Source: CAVTPD01 sp963736575 (GTDB taxonomy: Bacteria > Bacteroidota > Bacteroidia > Cytophagales > JAAEPT01). Taken from it: DNA of 64,000 nt. The notes under the pieces were generated by a model, which saw nothing but the letters and a program-made list of their open reading frames with translations, was not told where the DNA came from and did not search any database. Positions 37,383 to 45,395 of this stretch are shown piece after piece; the stretch's first letter is position 1; each line of letters begins with the position of its first letter. The position numbers were made by a program, and so were the translations under genes. The stretch covers positions 372,001-436,000 of the forward strand of contig CAVTPD010000003.1 of the NCBI GenBank assembly GCA_963736575.1, read 5' to 3'.

Positions 37383-38333
37383 ATGGAAAACGAACAAACA
37401 TCTCAACCAGAAGAAAAAAAAGGAATTCATAAAGGAGTTGTAGTATTATTAGTCATCCTAATACTGGGACTTGGCGCTGTAAGCTTTCTCTTTTACAACA
37501 AAGTACAAGATCTTGAAGCTAAAATAGCTAACCATGAAACCACAATTGAAGACAACGAAGACGAAATAAATGGTCTTACTGGTGATCTTGAAGACAAGAT
37601 TAAAGAGTACGAAACTTTAAGAGAAGAGTACGAAGAGTTGGGGTTATCTTTTGAAGAGCTAGATGCACAGATTAGTGATTTAAAAGCTAACGTTGAAAAA
37701 TACAAAAATGCCAACTGGGCAAACGCCAAAGAAAAAAACAAGCTGAAAAAAGAGCTGGAATTGGTAATTGCACGTCATCAATTAGATTTGGATGAAAAAG
37801 ACAAAGAAATTGACCGTTATAAATTATTGGCCGATTCTTTAGCTACATCTGTAGATTCTTTACTTGTAGAACAAGGAATGGCTTCAGAAAAAATTAATGA
37901 CTTAGCGGCTAAAGTTGAAGTTGCTTCTGTACTTAAAGCTGAAAACGTTAAAGTTTTATCTTATAACGATAGAGACAAAGAAGACGACGACAAAGAATTT
38001 AAGTCTAACAGAACAGCTAAAATCAAAGTAGTTTTCAACTTCGCTGAGAATAAAATAGCTAAGCAAGAAGAAAAAGATGTAATCTTTAGATTGGTACAAC
38101 CAGACGGTTCAGTAGCATTTGACTTGTCTTCTGGCGGTGGTTCTTTCACAGATTCTTCTGGAATAACTGATTTTTACACTTCTAGAAAAACGGTGAACTT
38201 CACTAACACTAAACAAGAAGTTGAATTTACATATGTTGTTGCTGAAGAAGAGCCTTTAGCTGAAGGAGAATACAAAGTAGATATTTTTGCTAATGGTTAT
38301 AAAATTGGTAACACCTCTTTTATCATCAAGTAA
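37383..38333 (+). CDS. Membrane-anchored coiled-coil protein of unknown function
   Basis: 316 residues. After a short charged N-terminus comes one membrane helix at about residues 19-40 (GVVVLLVILILGLGAVSFLF). A long acidic coiled coil at about 45-180 has regular E, K, D and L spacing. The C-terminal 110 residues look like a beta-sandwich (FRLVQPDGSVAFDLSSGGGS and EEEPLAEGEYKVDIFANGYK). The topology suggests a periplasmic rod ending in an Ig-like head. I do not recognise a named family. A bidirectional-looking terminator follows. Confidence 0.75.
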   Translation: MENEQTSQPEEKKGIHKGVVVLLVILILGLGAVSFLFYNKVQDLEAKIANHETTIEDNEDEINGLTGDLEDKIKEYETLREEYEELGLSFEELDAQISDLKANVEKYKNANWANAKEKNKLKKELELVIARHQLDLDEKDKEIDRYKLLADSLATSVDSLLVEQGMASEKINDLAAKVEVASVLKAENVKVLSYNDRDKEDDDKEFKSNRTAKIKVVFNFAENKIAKQEEKDVIFRLVQPDGSVAFDLSSGGGSFTDSSGITDFYTSRKTVNFTNTKQEVEFTYVVAEEEPLAEGEYKVDIFANGYKIGNTSFIIK

Positions 38334-38353
38334 AGCTACTTAACAATAAAGCA

Positions 38354-38387
38354 TAAAAAAAGGGACTCCGATTGAGTCCCTTTTTTT
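38354..38387 (+). terminator. Intrinsic terminator after the coiled-coil gene
   Basis: A perfect seven-base-pair stem gggactc/gagtccc (38362-38368, 38374-38380) with a five-base loop, flanked by A7 and T7 runs. It can act in both directions, though the nearest minus-strand gene ends 95 bases away. Confidence 0.85.
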
Positions 38388-38481
38388 ATTAACTACCATC
38401 TCATACAAAGGGGATTAAATAGAGATACCCATACGTACGAATGTTTTTAGAGAAAGGTTTTCTTTCTAAATAATACTATAA

Positions 38482-39351
38482 TTATTTTTCAACGGCTGCT
38501 TTCTTCTTACCGTACAACACATTAAGCATAATACCCAACAAAACTAAACAAATGCCTGCCCATACTTTGGTAGAATAGACTTCGTCAAAAAGAACTATAC
38601 CAAAGAAAATAGCAAAGGCAATCCCTAAGTAATAAATATTAGATACGCTAGCTACATTGTCTACTTGGTAGGCTTTAGTTAAGAATAATTGCCCCATGTG
38701 CGTTATAAACCCTATGGCAAATAAGGCTAACCATTCCATTGTAGTGGGCGTTTCCCAATAATAAATAGCAAAAGGCAATACTGCCGGAATGGTAATAAAA
38801 GTAAAGTACAATAAGATTACTTCCGCTTTGTCGGTTTCTTTAAGCTTACGAACAATGGTGTGTGCACATCCTGCAAAACAAGCCGCTCCCAAAATAGCCC
38901 AGAAAGCTTTAGCCTCAATGTCGTGATCTACACCTTTAATTACTATAATTCCTATAAAAGAGACTGCAAAAAACAACCATTGCCGTTTTAAGACTTTTTC
39001 CTTCAGAAAAACCGAAGCGATAAACAGCACCAAAAAGGGCTTAATATTTACAATAGTAACTACCGAACCTAAAGGTGCATGGTGAATGGCATAAAAAAAG
39101 CAGCTTAAAGAAGCTACGCCAAACACCCCTCTGGCAACTAGCCAAGGTTTATTATTACCTAAAAAAGGTTCTTTTTTAAAGTATATAGTTAGCGCACACA
39201 ACACAAAAGAAACGCCGGCACGCATTAAAATAATCTGTGAAATGGGTAAGTCTACATACTTAACCAATACCTGCATAAAGGAAAAAAAGAATGTTGCATA
39301 GACCATAAACAACATTCCTTTTGTGAGGTATTTTGAAGAGCGAAATGGCAT
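38482..39351 (-). CDS. DMT-superfamily (EamA) transporter
   Basis: 289 residues, about ten membrane helices arranged as two EamA repeats (about 10-140 and 150-280). The second repeat has the pattern LFLTKAYQVDNVASVSNIYY and ends VWAGICLVLLGIMLNVLYG followed by a lysine-rich tail. Substrate cannot be inferred; relatives export amino acids or other metabolites. Its start codon overlaps the rluD stop codon by one base, so the two are translationally linked. Confidence 0.88.
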   Translation of the reverse strand: MPFRSSKYLTKGMLFMVYATFFFSFMQVLVKYVDLPISQIILMRAGVSFVLCALTIYFKKEPFLGNNKPWLVARGVFGVASLSCFFYAIHHAPLGSVVTIVNIKPFLVLFIASVFLKEKVLKRQWLFFAVSFIGIIVIKGVDHDIEAKAFWAILGAACFAGCAHTIVRKLKETDKAEVILLYFTFITIPAVLPFAIYYWETPTTMEWLALFAIGFITHMGQLFLTKAYQVDNVASVSNIYYLGIAFAIFFGIVLFDEVYSTKVWAGICLVLLGIMLNVLYGKKKAAVEK

Positions 39352-40382
39352 TATCTATTTGATATGTAATGGCGCCATTTTGCCATAGCTAATTGCATAT
39401 CTTCTGGTACTTCGGTATCAAACTGAATTTCTTTTTTAGTAACTGGGTGAATAAAACCCAAGGTTTTGGCGTGTAATGCTTGTCTAGGAATGATTTTAAA
39501 ACAGTTTTCTACAAACTGTTTGTATTTAGAAAACAATTCGCCTCTGTGTATTTTTTCACCGCCGTAAGTAGCGTCATTAAATAAAGGATGACCCAAATAT
39601 TTCATGTGTGCTCTAATTTGGTGTGTTCTTCCGGTTTCTAGATTGCACTTCACCAAAGAAAGATAAGCGCCAAATTCTTCTAACACTTCATAATGCGTTA
39701 CGGCGTGTTTCCCAAATTCACCATCTGGAAAAACAGTCATCACTTTACGGTTTTTTAAACTTCTACCAATATGGCCGGTTATGGTTCCTGTTGGTTCTTT
39801 GGGCACTCCCCAAACTAAAGCATAATACGTTCTTTCAATGGTATGGTGAAAAAACTGTTTAGCTAAGCCCGACATCGCTTCTTCTGATTTGGCAATTACC
39901 AACAAACCCGAAGTATCTTTATCTATACGATGCACCAAACCCGGTCTAATTTCTCCATTTCGGGAAGTAGGTAAATTCTGGATATGATGTACTAAACCAT
40001 TCACCAAAGTTCCCGTCCAATTGTTATAAGCCGGATGAACCACCATCCCTGCTTCCTTATTTACCAAAAGAATATCTTCGTCTTCAAAAACTATATTTAG
40101 ATCTAAGGCCTCTGGTAAAATTTCTTCGTTTCTTGGTGGCGTAGGTAATGAAACAACAATTTCATCTTCGGGATGAACTTTGTAATTGGCTTTAATGTCT
40201 AGGCCATTAACTTTTACATAACCGTCTTTTATACCACTTTGTATTTTATTACGGGTAGCATTAGGGATTTTATCCAACAAAAACTTATCAATTCTAAGCG
40301 CTTGCTGGCCAGGATCCACATTAATTTTATAATGCTCAAAAAGTTCCTCGTTCTCTATTTCCGAATTTATATCCTCACTCAT
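39351..40382 (-). CDS. rluD: RluA/RluD-type pseudouridine synthase
   Basis: 343 residues. An N-terminal S4 domain (about 25-95, RIDKFLLDKIPNATRNKIQS) precedes the catalytic domain with the motif PGLVHRIDKDTSGLLVIAKS, whose aspartate is the catalytic residue. Also visible is LETGRTHQIRAHMKYLGHPL. The length and domain order fit RluD, which modifies 23S rRNA helix 69, but another RluA-family target cannot be excluded. Divergent from the PLP enzyme at 40421. Confidence 0.9.
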   Translation of the reverse strand: MSEDINSEIENEELFEHYKINVDPGQQALRIDKFLLDKIPNATRNKIQSGIKDGYVKVNGLDIKANYKVHPEDEIVVSLPTPPRNEEILPEALDLNIVFEDEDILLVNKEAGMVVHPAYNNWTGTLVNGLVHHIQNLPTSRNGEIRPGLVHRIDKDTSGLLVIAKSEEAMSGLAKQFFHHTIERTYYALVWGVPKEPTGTITGHIGRSLKNRKVMTVFPDGEFGKHAVTHYEVLEEFGAYLSLVKCNLETGRTHQIRAHMKYLGHPLFNDATYGGEKIHRGELFSKYKQFVENCFKIIPRQALHAKTLGFIHPVTKKEIQFDTEVPEDMQLAMAKWRHYISNR

Positions 40383-40405
40383 CTTCCACTATTTTTACAA
40401 AAGTA

Positions 40406-40413
40406 TAACTTTG
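40406..40413 (+). promoter_or_regulatory. -7-like element close to the start of the PLP enzyme gene
   Basis: TAACTTTG matches the Bacteroidota -7 consensus and ends seven bases before the ATG at 40421. No clear -33 TTG lies 19-21 bases upstream. If used, the transcript would begin at or next to the start codon. Confidence 0.35.
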
Positions 40414-40420
40414 GAATGGT

Positions 40421-41374
40421 ATGCCGCACATTGTAACAGAAAAAGAACTTCTTATTCCTTCTCCTATACAGGAAATCAATAGCCCTTTTTTAAGTAAAAA
40501 AGGAGTTCGGTTGTTGATTAAGCGGGATGATTTAATCCATCCTGAAATATCTGGTAACAAATGGCGGAAGTTAAAATTTGCTATAAAACATTGCAAAGAA
40601 CAGCAATTAGAAGGTATTGTAACATTTGGCGGTGCGTATTCTAACCATATTGTGGCTACTGCTGCCGCATGTAAAATGTTTGGTTTACACGCTATTGGTT
40701 TTATTCGGGGGGAAGAACTTCAGCCGGAAAACCACAGTTTAAAAACGGCCCAAAACTTTGGAATGCAGTTTCAGTTTGTTTCTAGAGAAGACTACAAACA
40801 AAAGACAGAAGAAGAATTTCTATTCAAGCTGAAAAAAAAATACCCTAATTTTCTACTTATCCCAGAAGGTGGATATACCAAATGGGCTTTAAAAGGTGTA
40901 GCCGAAATTTTAACGGAGATTGATTCCCCTATCGATTATATTTCTACCGCATGCGGAACGGGTGCTACCGCTGCTGGTTTGTGTTTGGCAGAAAAAGCAA
41001 AAGTTTTGGGTTTTCCTGTATTAAAAAAAGGGGAATTCATTCAGAATGAGGTAGAGCAATTACTCGGTTATACTCCCAATAACTTTAAATTATTTACCGA
41101 TTACCATTTTGGAGGATACGCAAAAATCAAAGGTGATTTAATTCGGTTTAAAGATTATTTTGAAAGCGAATCCAATATTGCATTAGACTGCGTATATACG
41201 GCAAAGCATTTTTACGGCATTTTCGATCTAATCAAAAAAGGTTTCTTTACACCCGCAAGCACTTTAGTGGCTCTACATACTGGTGGATTACAAGGCAACC
41301 AAAGCATGACTGACAAAATAGCTAAGATGCAAAAAACAGAAAGTTACTTTAAAACTCAATTTGATTTTTTATGA
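40421..41374 (+). CDS. PLP-dependent D-cysteine desulfhydrase / ACC deaminase-family enzyme
   Basis: 317 residues, fold type II PLP enzyme. The N-terminus has LLIKRDDLIHPEISGNKWRK with the lysine expected to bind PLP, followed by GIVTFGGAYSNHIVATAAAC. The phosphate-binding glycine loop is ISTACGTGATAAGLC. Family members split D-cysteine to pyruvate, ammonia and sulfide, or deaminate ACC; the sequence does not settle which. The last four bases overlap the next gene (ATGA), so both are probably one unit. Confidence 0.85.
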   Translation: MPHIVTEKELLIPSPIQEINSPFLSKKGVRLLIKRDDLIHPEISGNKWRKLKFAIKHCKEQQLEGIVTFGGAYSNHIVATAAACKMFGLHAIGFIRGEELQPENHSLKTAQNFGMQFQFVSREDYKQKTEEEFLFKLKKKYPNFLLIPEGGYTKWALKGVAEILTEIDSPIDYISTACGTGATAAGLCLAEKAKVLGFPVLKKGEFIQNEVEQLLGYTPNNFKLFTDYHFGGYAKIKGDLIRFKDYFESESNIALDCVYTAKHFYGIFDLIKKGFFTPASTLVALHTGGLQGNQSMTDKIAKMQKTESYFKTQFDFL

Positions 41375-41910
41375 AGCTGAATTTATTGATCATATTGCTA
41401 ACCTTTTATTGCAACACATTTAATATGGCAACCAGTCAATCCATTTACGATTTTGAAATTAACCGACTTAACGGAGAAAAAGAGTCTCTATCTAACTATA
41501 AAAACACTGTTATTTTAGTAGTAAATACTGCCAGTGAATGCGGCTTCACCCCACAATACGAAGGCTTACAAAGCTTATATTCCGAATTAAAAGACCAAGG
41601 CTTCGTTGTTTTAGGTTTCCCGTGCAATCAGTTTGGTTCGCAAGAACCGGGTGAAGCGAAAGACATAGAAAATTTTTGCCATGTAAATTATGGCGTTACC
41701 TTCCCTATGTTTGAGAAAATTGAAGTTAATGGTGATAATACGCATCCCTTATACCAATTTCTTAAATCTGAAAAGGGCGGCATTTTGGGCAGTTCTATTA
41801 AGTGGAATTTCACTAAATTTTTGGTGGACGCCCAAGGAAATGTAATACACAGGTACGCGCCTACCACAAAGCCTGAAAAATTGAAAGAAGATATTCTAAA
41901 ATTGCTGTAA
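41371..41910 (+). CDS. Glutathione peroxidase-family protein
   Basis: 179 residues. The first 23 or so look like a cleavable signal. The thioredoxin-fold core has NTASECGFTPQYEGLQSLYS with the peroxidatic cysteine, GFPCNQFGSQEPGEA with the glutamine, and KWNFTKFLVDAQGNVIHRYA with the tryptophan of the catalytic tetrad. It is a cysteine, not selenocysteine, enzyme and in bacteria usually takes electrons from thioredoxin. It overlaps the preceding PLP enzyme gene by four bases. Confidence 0.93.
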   Translation: MKLNLLIILLTFYCNTFNMATSQSIYDFEINRLNGEKESLSNYKNTVILVVNTASECGFTPQYEGLQSLYSELKDQGFVVLGFPCNQFGSQEPGEAKDIENFCHVNYGVTFPMFEKIEVNGDNTHPLYQFLKSEKGGILGSSIKWNFTKFLVDAQGNVIHRYAPTTKPEKLKEDILKLL

Positions 41911-41929
41911 CGATTAGTAACTTGCAGCT

Positions 41930-42281
41930 ATGGAAATTTCTGGAAAAATCTCGCAAATATTAGAACTAGTAAGCGGACAGGGTAAAAACGGAACCTGGAA
42001 AAAGCAAAATGTAATTCTTGAAACGGAAGGACAATACCCTAAAAAGGTTTGTTTAACTCTTTGGGGTGATAATATAGATAAATGGGCACTTCAGGAAAAC
42101 GAAATAGTAAAAGCGTCTTTAGATATTGAAAGTAGAGAATTTAACGGACGTTGGTATACCGATGTTAAAGTTTGGAAACTTGAAAAAGGAACAAATGGTG
42201 ATGGACCTGCTCCTAGCTGAATTCGTAGATGAGGAACCTCCTTTTATTTCTGACGACCAGGAAGATAGTTTGCCGTTTTAA
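41930..42281 (+). CDS. DUF3127 protein with SSB-like acidic tip, one frame break
   Basis: The open frame from 41930 encodes an OB-fold-like DUF3127 domain (GKISQILELVSGQGKNGTWK, then LTLWGDNIDKWAL) and hits TGA at 42218-42220. The adjacent frame continues without interruption as AEFVDEEPPFISDDQEDSLPF to a TAA at 42279-42281. One extra base near 42215 explains this, and removing it gives 116 residues. The acidic ending DDQEDSLPF resembles the C-terminal tip of single-strand DNA-binding protein (for example DDDIPF). A nucleic-acid role is inference. Confidence 0.85.
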
Positions 42282-42312
42282 GATTTTTCAAGCAAAACGC
42301 TTATTAAAACAG

Positions 42313-42345
42313 AAACCCCACCTAAGTGATTTAGACGGGGTTTTT
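42313..42345 (+). terminator. Intrinsic terminator after the DUF3127 gene
   Basis: Stem aaacccc (42313-42319) and ggggttt (42337-42343), 17-base loop, followed by a run of T. It lies 32 bases after the restored stop codon. Confidence 0.7.
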
Positions 42346-42382
42346 GTTTTTGCATTGTGAAACTAAGGACATATGTATAAAA

Positions 42383-43292
42383 TCACCTCTTTTTCCCCTT
42401 CTTTAAATTCAACCAAACTACACCTCCAATAATTATTACTGCTCCAAAAACCTGGTAGGTGGTAATAAATTCGCCTAAAAACAATAATGATAATACAATG
42501 GTAGAAACGGGGCCTAAGCTACCAATAATGGCTACTCGTGCTGCTCCTAGATCGGTTTATTCCTTCAGAAATTAAAAAAGAAGGGATTACGGTAGAGATA
42601 AAAGCCATGGCAATGCCTAAGAAATAGACTTCTTTGGGGTAATCTAAAATTGTACTGAAATCGTCAATTGTAGTACCAAAGTGTACCAAAACACAAACTA
42701 CAGAAACCAACATGGCTAAACTGGTAAACACAACCGTTCCTAATGTTGAAATCACGTGTTGGCTACCCACCAAATAACTGGCATAGGTTAAGGCGCTTAA
42801 TACAATTAAACCTACACCCAAAGGGTTTACGGCTTCTTGTTCGCTCACAAAAAAGCCGGGCACAAATACCACGGCTACACCAATGTAGGTAATCAAGATG
42901 GCTACCCAACTTTTCGCCTGTAATTTTGTTTTTAAGAAAATAGCCGATAACAAAACCACAAAGGTTGGGTACACAAATAATATTAAACGCTCTAAACTGG
43001 CGGTGATGTAATTCAATCCTTTAAAATCGAAGAAACTGGCCAAATAATAACCTATGAATCCCAAAAAAACCACCAACATAAAGGTTTTAAACGGAATGGG
43101 TTTGGGGTCTTTAATTTTATTTATGGTAAGAATGACCATGTAAAATGGAAGTGCAAAGCCCATTCTTAACAACAATAGACTCACCGTATCTATCCCATAC
43201 TGGTACGCTAATTTCACAAAAACGGCTTTGGCGGAAAAACAGATCACACCAATTACAGCCAACAACACGCCTACTAATTCTCTTTTTTTCAT
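42383..43292 (-). CDS. DMT-superfamily (EamA) transporter behind an attenuator, one frame break
   Basis: The first frame (from ATG at 43290-43292) encodes MKKRELVGVLLAVIGVICFS through nearly all helices, up to LISEGINR. It then goes out of frame near 42548. The adjacent frame continues GAARVAIIGSLGPVSTIVLS, FLGEFITTYQVFGAVIIIGG and VVWLNLKKGKKR to a stop at 42383-42385. With one base removed the protein has 302 residues and two EamA repeats. The longer start at 43343 would place the terminator stem inside the coding region, so 43292 was chosen. Substrate unknown; an amino acid is plausible given the leader-peptide control. Confidence 0.85.
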
Positions 43293-43312
43293 GGTTTCTA
43301 AAGTGTATAAAC

Positions 43313-43349
43313 AAAAAAAAGACCTCTTAAGCTGTACACTCAAGAGGTC
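43313..43349 (-). terminator. Attenuator hairpin before the EamA transporter
   Basis: Stem GACCTCTT (43342-43349) and AAGAGGTC (43321-43328) followed by eight U on the minus-strand RNA. It lies between a 26-codon leader ORF and the transporter start, 20 bases before the ATG. The 5' arm can alternatively pair with the leader ORF (see the leader entry), the classic attenuator layout. Confidence 0.8.
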
Positions 43350-43381
43350 TTTGAAATAATGTTTTGAACAACTAGATTATA

Positions 43382-43462
43382 CTAATGCCTTAACAAGCCC
43401 CCTGAGTAAAACTCGGCCAGCCACAGAATTGATAAGACACTTTTTTTAATCGTTGTTTTCAT
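43382..43462 (-). CDS. Leader peptide of the EamA transporter
   Basis: A 26-codon ORF from ATG (43460-43462) to TAG (43382-43384): MKTTIKKSVLSILWLAEF, then YSGGLLRH. Its codons for Y-S-G-G contain CTCAGGGGG (43398-43406), which can pair with CCTCTTGAG in the terminator 5' arm (43339-43347) over nine pairs, two of them G-U. Ribosome position on the ORF could therefore decide between antiterminator and terminator. The peptide itself is not recognised. The controlling amino acid is unclear; leucine is the most frequent residue, with one W, F and Y each. Confidence 0.6.
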   Translation of the reverse strand: MKTTIKKSVLSILWLAEFYSGGLLRH

Positions 43463-43496
43463 TTGTTACTGCAATAGTAAAACTTATTCTGTTAAA

Positions 43497-43527
43497 CCAC
43501 TATATCTATTGTAGAGAATTTTACAAA
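43497..43527 (-). promoter_or_regulatory. Candidate promoter of the leader-EamA transcript
   Basis: On the minus strand TTTG (43524-43527), a 19-base spacer, then TATAGTGG (43497-43504), with spacing as in the strong promoters here but two mismatches at -7. It lies 35 bases before the leader ORF. Confidence 0.45.
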
Positions 43528-43609
43528 CGTTATGTATGACTATAAATCCCTTTCGAGCTTTAAAACAGGAATAACTTATTACTAGCTAGCAACTTATTTC
43601 CGGATCAAA

Positions 43610-44275
43610 CTATTCCTCGTCTTCCAGCGGTCTATTTAAGAACTGAATAAAAGGCTTCATTACTTCAAACTTTTTAGTCACTTCATTTAAGAAACCGTCT
43701 TGTAAAACAGCTGAAGAATCCACTTTAATAGAAGCCAAAAAGGTTTTCATTTTTATGTGTTCTATATACGGATTCTCTTTATCGTAGCCTTTTGGTGGTC
43801 TAACTAAAGCATCTCCTTTTACTTCACCAAAAGTATTTTTGAACTCATTATTTTCAATAATTTCTATATATTCTGCCCCGCAATAATCAATTTCTTGACG
43901 GATTTTAGATAAAATAGAAGCCTCTGGTAAATATACGCCACCGCCTAAAAAACAATTTTCGGGTTCTATGTGAATGTAATAACCGGCAAAACCGGATTTC
44001 TTACCTCCTTTACAAATGTAAGCACCAAAGTTTTCTTTGTAGGGGCGTTTATCGTTACTAAAACGTACGTCTCTATTTATCCTGAAAATGGTGTTTTTAG
44101 TTTCGGCACCTAGCAGGGTGGAATCAAAAGCATGGATTTCAGCAATTAAAAAATTAACAACTTTCTGAAATTCTTTTTTGGCTACTTGGTATTGATCTCG
44201 ATTGGCGTCCATCCATTCCTTAGAATTGTTTTTCTTCAATTCTGAAATGAAATTTAGTATCAGTTTTAAATTCAT
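43610..44275 (-). CDS. DUF2461 (TIGR02453) family protein
   Basis: 221 residues. The family pattern is clear: LILNFISELKKNNSKEWMDA, then NTIFRINRDVRFSNDKRPYK, ENFGAYICKGG and GGGVYLPEASILSKIRQEID. The biochemical role is unknown to me. No signal or membrane segments. An 11-base-pair inverted repeat abuts its start codon. It lies 70 bases after the second imelysin gene. Confidence 0.85.
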   Translation of the reverse strand: MNLKLILNFISELKKNNSKEWMDANRDQYQVAKKEFQKVVNFLIAEIHAFDSTLLGAETKNTIFRINRDVRFSNDKRPYKENFGAYICKGGKKSGFAGYYIHIEPENCFLGGGVYLPEASILSKIRQEIDYCGAEYIEIIENNEFKNTFGEVKGDALVRPPKGYDKENPYIEHIKMKTFLASIKVDSSAVLQDGFLNEVTKKFEVMKPFIQFLNRPLEDEE

Positions 44276-44306
44276 AGGTTTATGAAATTATGGTATCATA
44301 AACCTA
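44275..44306 (-). promoter_or_regulatory. Perfect inverted repeat abutting the DUF2461 start codon
   Basis: TAGGTTTATGA (44275-44285) and TCATAAACCTA (44296-44306) form 11 pairs with a ten-base loop. The minus-strand 3' arm includes the A of the ATG. No U-tract follows. It could be an operator or an RNA structure that limits initiation. Confidence 0.5.
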
Positions 44307-44345
44307 CTATTTAAAGTTGAAATTCCGCTATGCCGAAAGATTAAA

Positions 44346-45395
44346 TTAATCCCCGTCGTTATCGCTAAAAGTTAAGGTAACACTTAGCGTACTGGCTACG
44401 TCTACTTTATACAAGACTAAAATCTTTTTTACTTGTGCGTAAAGTGCGTCTACCTTTTCTGGATTATTTGTGATTTCGGCTTGTAAATTATTGCTTAAAC
44501 CGTCTAGCAATAACTCTAAATACAAAAATTCCGACTCTAAATTCTCTGCTAAAGTTGTTGCATTGTTGGCTATCAAATAAGCGTATAAACCTGCATTTTC
44601 GGTTCCATTAATAACTTTAATCATCTCCAGATTTTTTTCTATATGCTGAAGAGATATTGCTGCTAAAGGAGATTCTACCGCAGTTTCATTCACTACACCG
44701 CTGGCTTTACCCAAAGGAACCCCAATTTTAGTATTCGAAATATATTCTATTTCAAAAATAATGGAGTTGATTAATTGATTTACGCTTTCGTTCACCCCCG
44801 TTAATTGATGCGCTTTAAATACGGGCGCATAGGATTTCCACGCTTCGTCCACTTTTTGTAAGTCTGAAAATAGTAATTCAGCAGTAGCCGCTATATAGTC
44901 CAAACGGTTTTGCTTAATATTCTCAAAATCAATCGTGAAAATCAGGAATTCTAAGGCTGCTAATCCTTTAGAAGAAGAACCTTTCCAGTTCACAAAATTA
45001 GCGTCTATAGTTTCAGTAGTTAATAAATGTTCTTTGATAAGCGACGTATCGGCTGGCCATTTATTTACTGGTGAATACACAAAATTGCTTTTCACACTTC
45101 CAAAATTAAAGACCTCAAGCGGTTGCCACTTCGCTTCTACGTTCAGCCATTCTTCTTGTAGAATTTCTAAATTCTGAGCAGTTGGTGTGGATTGAAACGA
45201 ACTAGCGGCTCCTTTTAATTGATTGGCTGCGGATAATAACAGTGAAAATGAAGGGTTTATTTGGTCATTTGTCACATAACTTAGAAACGCTTCTTTAGAA
45301 GCGGTTAAATCAAGATCGTTATTATTTCCTTCGTCTTTTTTCTTGCATGACAGCATGGCTACTACCACAAATACAGTTAGATATATATATTTCAT
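44346..45395 (-). CDS. Imelysin-family lipoprotein lacking the GxHxxE histidine
   Basis: 349 residues with a lipoprotein signal (VVVAMLSCKKK). It shows an imelysin-like helical organisation in two halves. Where family members have GxHxxE, this protein reads SKGLAALEFLIF, so the histidine is replaced by alanine while glycine and glutamate remain. Imelysin-like proteins are periplasmic or outer-membrane, iron-regulated, and linked to iron or haem uptake. Its ATG follows the di-heme oxidoreductase stop codon directly, so the two are one unit. Confidence 0.82.
   Translation of the reverse strand: MKYIYLTVFVVVAMLSCKKKDEGNNNDLDLTASKEAFLSYVTNDQINPSFSLLLSAANQLKGAASSFQSTPTAQNLEILQEEWLNVEAKWQPLEVFNFGSVKSNFVYSPVNKWPADTSLIKEHLLTTETIDANFVNWKGSSSKGLAALEFLIFTIDFENIKQNRLDYIAATAELLFSDLQKVDEAWKSYAPVFKAHQLTGVNESVNQLINSIIFEIEYISNTKIGVPLGKASGVVNETAVESPLAAISLQHIEKNLEMIKVINGTENAGLYAYLIANNATTLAENLESEFLYLELLLDGLSNNLQAEITNNPEKVDALYAQVKKILVLYKVDVASTLSVTLTFSDNDGD

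Noticed and set aside
42291..42360. Possible small RNA around the DUF3127 terminator
   Set aside because: Nothing beyond a terminator stem is visible.
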